DNA from: Aquibium oceanicum
Lineage (GTDB): Bacteria > Pseudomonadota > Alphaproteobacteria > Rhizobiales > Rhizobiaceae
Assembly: GCF_001889605.1 (NCBI RefSeq)
Contig: NZ_CP018171.1
Coordinates: 1,302,001-1,366,000, forward strand
Length of the DNA stretch: 64,000 nt
Direction of reading: 5' to 3'
Numbering within the stretch: position 1 is the stretch's first letter; each line of letters starts with the position of its first letter. The position numbers and the translations under genes are program-made. Below the pieces are notes generated by a model that saw only the letters and a program-made list of their open reading frames with translations, had not been told where the DNA came from and searched no databases. Below, one piece after another: positions 25,973 through 34,186 of the stretch.

Positions 25973-26599
25973 ATGCCGCGACCCGCCAACCCGCTGACCA
26001 GGACGAAGCTGCTCGAGGCCGCCTTTGCGGTCATCCGCTCGAAGGGGTACGCGGCGACGACCGTGGACGACATCTGCCGCGATGCGGGGCTGTCGAAGGG
26101 TTCGTTCTTCCATCAATTCGCTAGCAAGGAAGACCTTGCGGTAGCGGCCGCGCAGCACTGGTCGGAGACCACCGGCGCACTGTTCGAGGCAGCGCCCTAT
26201 CACGCGCCGGCCGATCCGCTCGACCGGCTGCTCGCCTATGTCGCCTTCCGCCGCGAGATCATCCAGGGCGAACTGCCCGACTTCACCTGCCTCGTCGGCA
26301 CGATGGCGCAGGAGGTCTACGGCACCAACCCGGCGATCCGGAAGGCCTGCTGGGAATCGATCCATGGCCATGCCGAGACGCTGGTGCCCGACATCGAGGC
26401 CGCCATGCGCGAACGCGGCATCGACGCGGACTGGACGGCCGAGAGCCTCGCGCTCCACACCCAGGCCGTGCTGCAAGGGGCCTTCATCATGGCCAAGGCC
26501 AGCGGGGAACCGCGCCGCGCCGTCGAGAGCATCGACCACCTCTACCGCTACATAGAAGGGCTATTCGGCGTCACCGCCCTTCGAGCGCAACGTGTCTGA
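25973..26599 (+). CDS. TetR/AcrR-family transcriptional regulator
   Basis: A 208-aa TetR-type repressor. The N-terminal HTH at residues 11-57 reads LLEAAFAVIRSKGYAATTVDDICRDAGLSKGSFFHQFASKEDLAV. The C-terminal ligand domain is unassigned. It is the first gene of a rightward run of small ligand-binding proteins (SRPBCC, two VOC-fold, GyrI-like, DUF1428) and 24 bases before the SRPBCC gene. A dyad operator overlaps its own promoter, so it probably represses the whole run. The inducer is unknown. Confidence 0.92.
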   Translation: MPRPANPLTRTKLLEAAFAVIRSKGYAATTVDDICRDAGLSKGSFFHQFASKEDLAVAAAQHWSETTGALFEAAPYHAPADPLDRLLAYVAFRREIIQGELPDFTCLVGTMAQEVYGTNPAIRKACWESIHGHAETLVPDIEAAMRERGIDADWTAESLALHTQAVLQGAFIMAKASGEPRRAVESIDHLYRYIEGLFGVTALRAQRV

Positions 26600-26622
26600 A
26601 AAAACGAGAACAGGAGAACGAC

Positions 26623-27102
26623 ATGAGCGATCCAGCCGCCGCGGGGCCCAAGCACGTACTGACACTGGAGCGCGTCATCGACGCGCCCGTCGCGAACGTC
26701 TGGCGTTGCTGGGCCGAGCCGAAGCTGCTGAACCAGTGGTTCTGCCCCAAGCCATGGTACGTCTCGGAAAGCCGCATCGAGCTCAGGCCCGGCGGCGAAT
26801 TCTTCTCCGTGATGAACGGCCCGGGTGGCGAGCGCTTCGAAAACCTTGGCGTGTGCCTGGAGGCCGAGCCCCGCAGGCGCCTCGTCTTCACCGACGCGTT
26901 CAAGCCCGGGTGGGTCCCTTCCGAACGGCCCTTCATGGTGAGCCACGTCCTCTTTGAGGACACCGGGGACGGCCGAACGAAATACACCGCGCACGCCATG
27001 CACTGGAGCGAGGAAACGCTCAGGGAACACGAGCAAATGGGCTTCCACGAAGGTTGGGGCAAGGCCGCCGATCAGCTCGAAGAACTGGCAAAGAGCATTT
27101 GA
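26623..27102 (+). CDS. SRPBCC (AHSA1-type) domain protein
   Basis: A 159-aa protein with an activator-of-Hsp90-ATPase-like SRPBCC fold: RVIDAPVANVWRCWAEPKLLNQWFCP near residues 17-42 and HEGWGKAADQLEELAKS at the C-terminus. Members bind small hydrophobic ligands or act as accessory factors, and the activity of most is unknown. It has GGAG about 10 bases upstream of the ATG and sits in the TetR-led cluster. Confidence 0.88.
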   Translation: MSDPAAAGPKHVLTLERVIDAPVANVWRCWAEPKLLNQWFCPKPWYVSESRIELRPGGEFFSVMNGPGGERFENLGVCLEAEPRRRLVFTDAFKPGWVPSERPFMVSHVLFEDTGDGRTKYTAHAMHWSEETLREHEQMGFHEGWGKAADQLEELAKSI

Positions 27103-27121
27103 ACGCAAGGAGGCAAGAACC

Positions 27122-27541
27122 ATGGAACCGACGATCTATCTCTTCTTCAACGGCAACTGCCTGGAGGCGATGACCCACTATGCCGAGACGCTTGGCGGCG
27201 AGATCACCGACGTCTTCAAGAACGGCGACGCGCCCCCAGGCGAGGACCGCATGCCCGGCAGCGACGACCTCGTCATGAACATGGCGATGAAGCTCGGCAG
27301 CGCCACGATCATGGCATCCGACGCGCCGGGGCAATGGTATTCGAAACCGCAAGGCTTTTCCGTCTCGCTCTCGCCCTCCTCGATCGCCGAATTCGACCGC
27401 ATCTTCCAAGCCCTTTCCAAAGACGCGGAGTCGATCTCGATGGCACCCGGGGAGACCTTCTGGGCCGAGCGCTTCACGACCTTCAAGGACCGGTTCGGCA
27501 CGCCGTGGATGCTGAACTATGCCGGCTCGAAGGCGTCCTGA
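27122..27541 (+). CDS. VOC superfamily protein (PhnB/glyoxalase-like)
   Basis: A 139-aa vicinal-oxygen-chelate fold protein of the PhnB-like group: IYLFFNGNCLEAMTHYAETLGGEITDVF at residues 5-32 and FWAERFTTFKDRFGTPWMLNY at the C-terminus. The start at 27122 follows AAGGAGG. Enzymatic members use metal, but the ligands are not certain here. It lies between the SRPBCC and a second VOC-type gene. Confidence 0.86.
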   Translation: MEPTIYLFFNGNCLEAMTHYAETLGGEITDVFKNGDAPPGEDRMPGSDDLVMNMAMKLGSATIMASDAPGQWYSKPQGFSVSLSPSSIAEFDRIFQALSKDAESISMAPGETFWAERFTTFKDRFGTPWMLNYAGSKAS

Positions 27542-27550
27542 GGAGGATCG

Positions 27551-28027
27551 GTGGTGCAAGGCTTTCCGAAAGTGAAGACGTGCCTTTGGTTCGACGACCA
27601 GGCCCTGCCTGCGGCCGAATTCTATTGCTCGCTCATCCCTGACAGCCGGATCGACAATGTCGGGCGTTATCCCGAGGGGAATGGAATGGCCGAACCCGGA
27701 AAGGTGCTGATCGTGGAATTCACGCTGGCCGGCACGCCCTACCAGGGCCTCAACGGCGGCCCTCACTTCATGCTCGACGAGGCGGTCTCGATCTCGGTGA
27801 GTACGCAGGACCAGGCCGAGACCGACCGGCTGTGGGACGCTCTGACCGCCGATGGCGGCGAAGAGAGCCAGTGCGGCTGGCTGAAGGATCGCTTCGGCCT
27901 GTCCTGGCAGATCGTGCCGAAACGCTCGGTCGAACTCCTGTCCGGCCCCAAGGCGGCGCAGGTCTGGCCCGCGCTGATGCAGATGAGAAAGATCGACATC
28001 GCGGCGCTGGAAGCGGCTGCGGGCTGA
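27551..28027 (+). CDS. VOC superfamily protein, 3-demethylubiquinone-9 methyltransferase-like domain
   Basis: A 158-aa protein of the PF06983-type VOC group: KVKTCLWFDDQALPAAEFYCSLIPDSRI near residues 7-34, then GGPHFMLDEAVSISV near 69 and GWLKDRFGLSWQIVP near 108. The methyltransferase label attached to this domain is historical; function is unproven. The GTG start (27551, or the adjacent GTG 27554) follows AGGAGG at 27541-27546. Confidence 0.84.
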   Translation: MVQGFPKVKTCLWFDDQALPAAEFYCSLIPDSRIDNVGRYPEGNGMAEPGKVLIVEFTLAGTPYQGLNGGPHFMLDEAVSISVSTQDQAETDRLWDALTADGGEESQCGWLKDRFGLSWQIVPKRSVELLSGPKAAQVWPALMQMRKIDIAALEAAAG

Positions 28028-28038
28028 GGGAGGCGGGG

Positions 28039-28173
28039 ATGACCTGGACGGACGTTTTCCTGATTTCGCTGCTGACGGATCTGCGAAGGAACATGGCAGC
28101 AAGGAACGGGCGACGGAAACTTCTCGGCGCCGGATACGACGGCTCCACCACCGGTGGGGGGAGAGAATGCTGA
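28039..28173 (+). CDS. Possible 44-aa small protein overlapping the GyrI-like gene start
   Basis: A short frame begins with ATG at 28039, 5 to 8 bases after GGGAGGCGGGG, and ends at 28173, overlapping the following ATG (28167) by 7 bases. The peptide starts MTWTDVFLISLLTDLRRNMA and has a hydrophobic segment then a basic segment. Supporting evidence is the good ribosome site and the overlap. Against it: short length and no known homologue that I recognise. Confidence 0.32.
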   Translation: MTWTDVFLISLLTDLRRNMAARNGRRKLLGAGYDGSTTGGGREC

Positions 28174-28658
28174 CACTCCCGAGCATCGTCGAACGCCCGG
28201 CGGTCCCGTTCCTGGCACTCCGCAGGAATGTGGCCTTGCCCTTCGACGACGAAATCCCCGAAATAATGGATGAACTCTTCTCGGCCCTGCGAGCCTGCCA
28301 CGCCTCTCCGGCGGGGCCGGTCTTCTTCAAGCACAACATCGTCGACATGCCCGCACTGGAAATGGATTTCGGCGTTCCGGTCGACAGTCCGCCTCCGGCG
28401 GCCGGACCGCTTGAAGCCGGGATCCTGCCGGCGGGCCGCTACGCGGAAATCACCTATCTTGGAGCCTACGACGATCTCGTCACGGTGAATGGCGTCCTGA
28501 TCGCCTGGGCGCTTCGCGCTGGCCTTGTCTTCGATTCCGTGCGGAAATCCGACGGCGAGCACTTCGCTTCCCGGCTGGAGATCTACCACAACGGGCTGGA
28601 GGAGGAGGCGGATCCGTCAAACTGGAAGACCACCGTCTCGATCAAGCTGAAAGATTGA
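28167..28658 (+). CDS. GyrI-like (AraC effector-binding fold) small-molecule binding protein
   Basis: A 163-aa protein with a GyrI-like/BmrR effector-binding fold: PFLALRRNVALPFDDEIPEIMDELFSAL near residues 14-41, GPVFFKHNIVDMPALEMDFGVPV near 49-72 and LPAGRYAEITYLGAYDDL near 90-107. It lacks a DNA-binding domain, so it is a stand-alone binding or hydrolase-like domain. GGGGAGAG precedes the ATG. It is part of the TetR-led cluster. Confidence 0.82.
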   Translation: MLTLPSIVERPAVPFLALRRNVALPFDDEIPEIMDELFSALRACHASPAGPVFFKHNIVDMPALEMDFGVPVDSPPPAAGPLEAGILPAGRYAEITYLGAYDDLVTVNGVLIAWALRAGLVFDSVRKSDGEHFASRLEIYHNGLEEEADPSNWKTTVSIKLKD

Positions 28659-28691
28659 AGCAAACCCGCCGAGTGCAGGAGGAGAATTGAA

Positions 28692-29057
28692 ATGTCATAC
28701 TTCGATGGTTTCGTCATCGCGGTTCCCACCGCGAACAAGCAGAAGTTCACCGACCACGCGGCGCTCGCCGATCCCATGTTCAAGGAACTCGGCGCCATCC
28801 GGGTGGTGGAATGCTGGGGCGACGACGTGCCCGACGGCAAGGTGACGGATTTCCGCAAGGCGGTACAGGCCAAGGAAGACGAGACGGTCGTCTTCTCTTG
28901 GATCGAATGGCCGGACAAGGCCACGCGCGACGCCGGCATGAAGCGCATGATGGACGCGATGAACACCGACGATCGGATGAACCCGGAGAAAAACCCGATG
29001 CCCTTCGACGGCAAGCGCATGATCTTCGGCGGCTTCGCGCCGGTCGTCGACATTTGA
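28692..29057 (+). CDS. DUF1428 family protein
   Basis: A 121-aa protein of the DUF1428 family (ferredoxin-like dimeric alpha-beta barrel): MSYFDGFVIAVPTANKQKF at the start, RVVECWGDDVPDGKVTDFRKAV near 37-58 and DGKRMIFGGFAPVVD at the end. Function is unknown. AGGAGGAG lies 9 bases before the ATG. It is the last plus-strand gene before the convergent lipid kinase. Confidence 0.85.
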   Translation: MSYFDGFVIAVPTANKQKFTDHAALADPMFKELGAIRVVECWGDDVPDGKVTDFRKAVQAKEDETVVFSWIEWPDKATRDAGMKRMMDAMNTDDRMNPEKNPMPFDGKRMIFGGFAPVVDI

Positions 29058-29067
29058 ACCGAGATGT

Positions 29068-29091
29068 CCCTCGCCCCGCTAGGGGCGGGGG
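29068..29091. terminator. GC-rich hairpin between convergent genes
   Basis: CCCTCGCCCC (29068-29077) pairs over 10 positions (one G-U) with the G-rich 29082-29091 around GCTA. It lies between the DUF1428 stop (29057) and the lipid kinase stop (29098). No T run follows on either strand, so a terminator role is only probable. Confidence 0.45.
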
Positions 29092-29097
29092 ATCGGG

Positions 29098-29988
29098 TCA
29101 CGGCACGTAGACCTCGACCGCGCCGGGATGCACCATGAAGCTCGCCGGCGTGGACGTGACGATCTCGCCGTCTGTGTTGACCGGACGCGGGCGTTTCGTC
29201 GATACGTCGAAGCGCGTGCACTTGGCGGTGCGCACTTCCTTCCACAGGCCGTGGCGGCCCGAGCGGAAGGAGCGCAGCATCATCGCGAGCTTCCAGACGT
29301 TCGACACCTCGAGGCTGTAGAGGTCGAGATTGCCGTCGTCGATCGAGGCCTGTTCCTGCACGACGTTGCCGCCGCCGTAGTGGCGTCCGTTGCCGACGGC
29401 GATCTGGTAGGTGTTCACGTCCGTGGTGACGCCCTTTTCGGTGATCGTGGCGTGGAAAGGGCGTGCCCGCGACAGCACGCGCATGGCCGCGACCGCGTAG
29501 CCGAGGCGGCCCCACCGGCGCTTCAGGCCCGCGTCGAGCTTGCGTGCGAGATCGGAGGAGAGGCCGATGCTCGCCACGTTGAAGAAGGCGTGGCCGTTGA
29601 CCGAGCCGACGTCGATGCGGCGCGTCCGGCCGGCCACGATGAGGTCCGCCGCCTGTTCGAACTCCATAGGTATTTCCAGCGTGCGGGCGAGATCGTTGGC
29701 GGTGCCCATCGGTATGATCCCGAGCGGCAGGCCGCTTTCCACGACCGCCATGGCGCCAGACGCGACTGTGCCGTCGCCGCCGCACAGAACGATCAGGTCG
29801 GCGCTCTCGCGCAGCCGCACGATGTCGCGTGCGATCTCGGGCAGGGCCGAGAAGTGCTCGACCGTTACCGACAAGCCGCCGGCGGCGAGCCGCTCGACCA
29901 CCTTGCCGACGCCTTCGCGGCCGCGCCGGGCATTGGGATTGAAGAGGAGCAGCGCTCGTTTTCTGCGGGGAGTTGGGTTGTCTGGCAT
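29098..29988 (-). CDS. Diacylglycerol kinase-family lipid kinase (YegS/BmrU type)
   Basis: A 296-aa lipid kinase with the catalytic domain at the N-terminus: ALLLFNPNARRG (residues 12-23), the nucleotide-binding LIVLCGGDGTVA near 64-75 and LGIIPMGTANDLAR near 88-101. The C-terminal DAGK/NAD-kinase accessory fold includes VGNGRHYGGGNVVQEQASIDDGNLDLY near 184-210. The ATG at 29988 is preferred; upstream frame extension would cover a hairpin-rich non-coding stretch. It phosphorylates a lipid or sphingoid alcohol; the substrate is not known. Confidence 0.88.
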   Translation of the reverse strand: MPDNPTPRRKRALLLFNPNARRGREGVGKVVERLAAGGLSVTVEHFSALPEIARDIVRLRESADLIVLCGGDGTVASGAMAVVESGLPLGIIPMGTANDLARTLEIPMEFEQAADLIVAGRTRRIDVGSVNGHAFFNVASIGLSSDLARKLDAGLKRRWGRLGYAVAAMRVLSRARPFHATITEKGVTTDVNTYQIAVGNGRHYGGGNVVQEQASIDDGNLDLYSLEVSNVWKLAMMLRSFRSGRHGLWKEVRTAKCTRFDVSTKRPRPVNTDGEIVTSTPASFMVHPGAVEVYVP

Positions 29989-30012
29989 GTCCGTGAGATA
30001 GGTACGGGCAAG

Positions 30013-30150
30013 AAAAAGGCCACCGTGGTGGAGGGGGATACCACGGTGGCCGCACTTTAAGCTTGCGGCAGCCCGGAGAGGGGGGATTAGGCTGCCGCCT
30101 GTTCGGTGAGGCGGGGGACGGGCCTTGAACCGAACTTCGGAATAAAACTT
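30013..30150 (-). ncRNA. Probable small RNA with two C-rich-loop hairpins and its own terminator
   Basis: Minus strand, in transcription order. A small stem-loop TCGGAA-TTCCGA lies near 30137-30152. Next is a perfect 9-bp stem (30098-30090 with 30073-30065) with loop TAATCCCCCCTCTCCG. Last is a perfect 12-bp stem (30051-30040 with 30029-30018) with loop ATCCCCCTCC, followed by five T. The last is a textbook intrinsic terminator, yet no minus-strand gene ends here. Two anti-Shine-Dalgarno-like C-rich loops plus a terminator resemble alpha-proteobacterial sRNAs of the alpha-r14 / cuckoo kind. Family membership is inference, and no clear promoter was found. Confidence 0.6.
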
Positions 30151-30318
30151 CCGATGACCAGAAAATGGTTTTTGAAAATGGCGAATCAAGGGCACGAAGA
30201 TTACAAGTTCGTAACGAACGCGTGATCCCCGAGGCCGTACATCCTATGGCAGGAGGGCCGTCCTGATGGCGAGGTTTCGCATGGATTTCGGGCCGGAGGC
30301 AGGCTATCCCTCTGACCC

Positions 30319-33270
30319 ATGAAAAAGGGCGATCACCTCTTCCTCGTCGATGGGTCCGGATACATCTTCCGCGCCTATCATGCGCTCCCGCCGCTGACGC
30401 GCAAGTCCGACGGCCTTCCGGTCGGCGCGGTGGCGGGCTTCTGCAACATGCTTTGGAAGCTGATGCAGGATGCGCGCAACACCGACGTCGGTGTCGTGCC
30501 GACCCACTTCGCGGTCATCTTCGACTACTCGGCGAAGACCTTCCGCAACGAGATGTATCCCGAATACAAGGCCAACCGCTCGGCGCCGCCGGACGACCTG
30601 ATCCCGCAGTTCGGCCTGATCCGCCAGGCGACGCGCGCGTTCGACCTGCCGTGCCTGGAGATCGAGGGCTTCGAGGCCGACGACCTGATCGCGACCTATG
30701 CCCGGCTCGCCTGCGAGGCCGGCGCGGACACCACCATCATCTCCTCCGACAAGGATCTGATGCAGCTCGTCGGGCCGACCGTGTCGATGTACGATCCCAT
30801 GAAGGACCGAGAGATCAAGGTCCCCGAGGTCATCGAGAAGTGGGGCGTGCCGCCCGAGAAGATGATCGACCTGCAGGCGCTGACGGGCGATTCCATCGAC
30901 AACGTTCCGGGTGTTCCAGGCATCGGGCCCAAGACCGCCGCGCAGCTCCTCGAACAGTTCGGCGACCTCGACACGCTGCTCGCCCGCGCCTCCGAGATCA
31001 AGCAGAACAAGCGCCGTGAATCGATCATCGAGCATGCCGAGAAGGCGCGCATCTCGCGCGAGCTCGTGCGGCTGAAGCACGACGTGCCCGTCCCGGAGGG
31101 GCTGGACGATCTCGTGCTGCAGCCGCCGAACGGCCCGAAGCTGATCGGCTTCCTGAAGGCGATGGAGTTTTCCACGCTGACCCGGCGCGTCGCCGAGGCG
31201 ACCGGCGCGGACGCGGCCGCCATCGAGGCGATGCCGGTCGCGGTCGAGTTCGACGGCAAGGCGCACGGGCCGGACCTCGACGCCGGGGATGCGGCGCAAC
31301 CGGCGCCGGCCGGCCCCGCGGGCGAGGCGGCCTCTGGCCCGCAGGCGATGACGCCCGCAGCACTCGTGACCGCGCGCGCAGAGGCCGCGGCGGCCAACCC
31401 GATCGACCGCACCGCCTATGTGACCATCCGCGATCTGGCGACGCTAGAGGCCTGGCTGGCGGATGCGCGCGAGACGGGCATCCTGTCGATCGATACCGAG
31501 ACCACGTCGCTTTTCCCGATGGAGGCGGAACTCGTCGGCTTCTCGATCGCCACGCGTCCGGGCAAGGCGGCCTACGTTCCGCTCTCCCACCGCAACGGCA
31601 AGGGCGACCTGCTTGGCGGGGGCGAACTGATCGAGGGTCAGATCCCGTTCCACGACGCGCTCGCCGTGCTGAAGCCCGTGCTCGCCGACCGTTCGGTGCT
31701 GAAGGTCGGCCAGAACATCAAGTACGACTGGGTGCTGCTCTATCGCCTCGGCCTGCCCATGGCACCGCTCGACGACACCATGCTGATCTCCTACGTGCTC
31801 GACGGCGGCTCATCCAGCGGCAACACCGGCGGCCACGGCATGGACAAGCTGTCCGAGCGCTGGCTCGGCCACATTCCGATCCCCTACAAGGACGTGGCGG
31901 GATCGGGGAAGTCGCAGATCACCTTCGACATGGTCGACATCGACCGGGCCACCGCCTACGCCGCGGAGGATGCCGACGTGGCGCTGCGGCTCTGGCAGGT
32001 GCTGAAGCCCCGCCTCGTCGCCGACGGGCTGACGGCGGTCTACGAACGGCTGGAGCGGCCGCTGATCGACGTGATCGGCCGCATGGAACGCCGCGGCATC
32101 GCGGTCGACAGGCAGATCCTGTCGCGGCTGTCCGGCGATTTCGCCCAGTCGGCAGCGGCCCTCGAGGACGAGATCTACCAGCTCGCCGGCGAGCGTTTCA
32201 ACATCGGCTCGCCCAAGCAGCTGGGCGACATCCTGTTCGGCAAGATGGGCTTTGCCGGTGCCACCAAGACGGCGACCGGGCAGTGGTCGACCTCGGCGCG
32301 CATACTGGAGGATCTGGCTGCGGAGGGCCACGAACTTCCGCGCAAGATCGTCGACTGGCGCCAGCTCACCAAGCTGAAATCCACCTACACCGATGCGCTG
32401 CCGGGCTACATCAACCGGGATACCAAGCGCGTCCACACCTGCTATTCGATGGCCTCGACCTCGACCGGCCGGCTTTCCTCGTCGGAACCCAACCTGCAGA
32501 ACATCCCGATCCGCACCGCGGAAGGCCGCAAGATCCGAACGGCCTTCGTCGCCGAGCCCGGCCACAAGCTGATCTCGGCCGACTACAGCCAGATCGAGCT
32601 GCGCGTGCTCGCGCACGTCGCCGACATCCCTCAGCTCCGCCAGGCCTTTGCCGACGGCATCGACATTCACGCAATGACGGCCTCGGAGATGTTTTCGGTG
32701 CCGGTGGAAGGCATGCCGTCCGAGGTCCGCCGACGCGCAAAGGCGATCAATTTCGGCATCATCTACGGCATCTCGGCCTTTGGTCTGGCTAACCAGCTGT
32801 CGATCCCGCGCGAGGAGGCGGGCGCCTACATCCGCAAGTATTTCGAGCGCTTTCCCGGCATCCGCGACTACATGGACGCCACCAAGGCGACGGCGCGCGA
32901 CAAGGGCTTCGTCGAGACCATCTTCGGCCGCCGCGCCCATTATCCGGAAATCAGGTCGTCCAACCCGCAGGTGCGCGCCTTCAACGAGCGCGCCGCGATC
33001 AACGCGCCGATCCAGGGCTCGGCCGCCGACATCATCCGCCGCGCCATGGTCAGGATCGAGGCCGCGCTCGCCGATGCCGGCCTGGACGACGTCGAGATGC
33101 TGCTCCAGGTGCACGACGAACTGATCTTCGAGGCGCCTGAAGGCCAGGTCGAAAAGGCGATTCCCGTGATCCGCCAGGTCATGGAGCACGCAGCCATGCC
33201 CGCTGTCTCCATGCGCGTCCCGCTGCATGTCGACGCGCGAGCGGCGGACAATTGGGACGAGGCACACTGA
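30319..33270 (+). CDS. polA: DNA polymerase I
   Basis: A 983-aa three-domain polymerase. The 5-3 exonuclease (FLAP) domain starts at DHLFLVDGSGYIFRAYHALPP and has EADDLIATYA near 116. An Ala/Pro-rich linker spans about 310-345. An intact 3-5 exonuclease domain has DTETTSLFP near 393 and an ENIKYDW-like GQNIKYDW near 462. The polymerase domain has SADYSQIELRVLAHVADIPQLRQAF near 755, RRAKAINFGIIYG near 804 and LQVHDELIFEAP near 931. It fills gaps and replaces RNA primers. It is transcribed alone, divergent to the lipid kinase. Confidence 0.97.
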   Translation: MKKGDHLFLVDGSGYIFRAYHALPPLTRKSDGLPVGAVAGFCNMLWKLMQDARNTDVGVVPTHFAVIFDYSAKTFRNEMYPEYKANRSAPPDDLIPQFGLIRQATRAFDLPCLEIEGFEADDLIATYARLACEAGADTTIISSDKDLMQLVGPTVSMYDPMKDREIKVPEVIEKWGVPPEKMIDLQALTGDSIDNVPGVPGIGPKTAAQLLEQFGDLDTLLARASEIKQNKRRESIIEHAEKARISRELVRLKHDVPVPEGLDDLVLQPPNGPKLIGFLKAMEFSTLTRRVAEATGADAAAIEAMPVAVEFDGKAHGPDLDAGDAAQPAPAGPAGEAASGPQAMTPAALVTARAEAAAANPIDRTAYVTIRDLATLEAWLADARETGILSIDTETTSLFPMEAELVGFSIATRPGKAAYVPLSHRNGKGDLLGGGELIEGQIPFHDALAVLKPVLADRSVLKVGQNIKYDWVLLYRLGLPMAPLDDTMLISYVLDGGSSSGNTGGHGMDKLSERWLGHIPIPYKDVAGSGKSQITFDMVDIDRATAYAAEDADVALRLWQVLKPRLVADGLTAVYERLERPLIDVIGRMERRGIAVDRQILSRLSGDFAQSAAALEDEIYQLAGERFNIGSPKQLGDILFGKMGFAGATKTATGQWSTSARILEDLAAEGHELPRKIVDWRQLTKLKSTYTDALPGYINRDTKRVHTCYSMASTSTGRLSSSEPNLQNIPIRTAEGRKIRTAFVAEPGHKLISADYSQIELRVLAHVADIPQLRQAFADGIDIHAMTASEMFSVPVEGMPSEVRRRAKAINFGIIYGISAFGLANQLSIPREEAGAYIRKYFERFPGIRDYMDATKATARDKGFVETIFGRRAHYPEIRSSNPQVRAFNERAAINAPIQGSAADIIRRAMVRIEAALADAGLDDVEMLLQVHDELIFEAPEGQVEKAIPVIRQVMEHAAMPAVSMRVPLHVDARAADNWDEAH

Positions 33271-33301
33271 GGATCGCCGGAACCACCGCGCCAGGCGAGG
33301 G

Positions 33302-34105
33302 TCAGATCTCCAGCAGCAGCGGGCAATGGTCGGAGACGACCGGGTTCCGCACCACCTCGAACGAGACCGGCTCAGCCATCTGGTCGACCAACATGTAGTC
33401 GGCAAACCTGCCCGGCTTCGGGTATTGCGCGGTGCGGGTGCCGGCGAAACCTCGGGTGGTCACCAGGTCGGTCAGGCCGATGTCCCCCAGGATACGGAAG
33501 GTTTCGCTCTCCGGCTCGACGTTAAGATCCCCGCACACGACCAGCCGGTCGCCGTCTTCGGCGATCCGCGTGGCGATGTCCGCGAGCCGTCGGGCCTGTT
33601 CGATGCGGGCGGGCGTGTCGGCCTTGCCCGCCGCGACGTCGCGCAGCCCGTGGGTGTGGACGATCGCGACCGTGCGCCCCTTCTCGTAATCATGAATGCG
33701 CACGGCGTGCGCGTTGCGAGAGCGCGGATGATCGCCGTAGCCGTCGGGAGAGAAATCCTTGTGCACGAAGGCCTGGATCTGCCCGATCACCGGAAAGGAG
33801 CCACGCACGAACGTCGCCAGCCCCCATTGCGAAGGCACCGCTTCCGCGCCGTCCCAAAGCACCCCTTGCGCGGCCGGGCAGAAGGTTGCGGCATGGTTCG
33901 GCAGCGCCTTGGCGACGTCGCGAAAGAAGTTCGCCCGCTGCGGCAGCACGTGGTCGCCGTCGCGGTACTCCAGCCACGCCTCGGTGGTCGACGGCGTATG
34001 CACCACCTCCTGAAGGCACAGCACGTCCGGTGAAGCGTCCGAGACGTAGGCGATCAGGCTTTCATGCAGTTTGCCGCCCCAGCCGTTCAGGCACATGATG
34101 CGCAT
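33302..34105 (-). CDS. Endonuclease/exonuclease/phosphatase-fold hydrolase
   Basis: A 267-aa EEP-superfamily protein. The motifs are MRIMCLNGWGG at the start, VLCLQEV with the metal-binding glutamate near residue 31, NAHAVRI near 126, HTHG near 143, VVCGDLNVEP near 185 and VVSDHCPLLLEI at the C-terminus with the catalytic Asp-His pair. The ATG at 34105 fits the family start; a 13-residue upstream extension is unlikely. It may cleave phosphodiesters or phosphoesters. It converges on polA. Confidence 0.85.
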   Translation of the reverse strand: MRIMCLNGWGGKLHESLIAYVSDASPDVLCLQEVVHTPSTTEAWLEYRDGDHVLPQRANFFRDVAKALPNHAATFCPAAQGVLWDGAEAVPSQWGLATFVRGSFPVIGQIQAFVHKDFSPDGYGDHPRSRNAHAVRIHDYEKGRTVAIVHTHGLRDVAAGKADTPARIEQARRLADIATRIAEDGDRLVVCGDLNVEPESETFRILGDIGLTDLVTTRGFAGTRTAQYPKPGRFADYMLVDQMAEPVSFEVVRNPVVSDHCPLLLEI

Positions 34106-34186
34106 GTCAGCCCGTCTTCCGGTCGGAACGCCGCGAAGTTTCATTGATAGAGCACGGGTAGCGGCCGTTCATGGCAATGTCACCGG

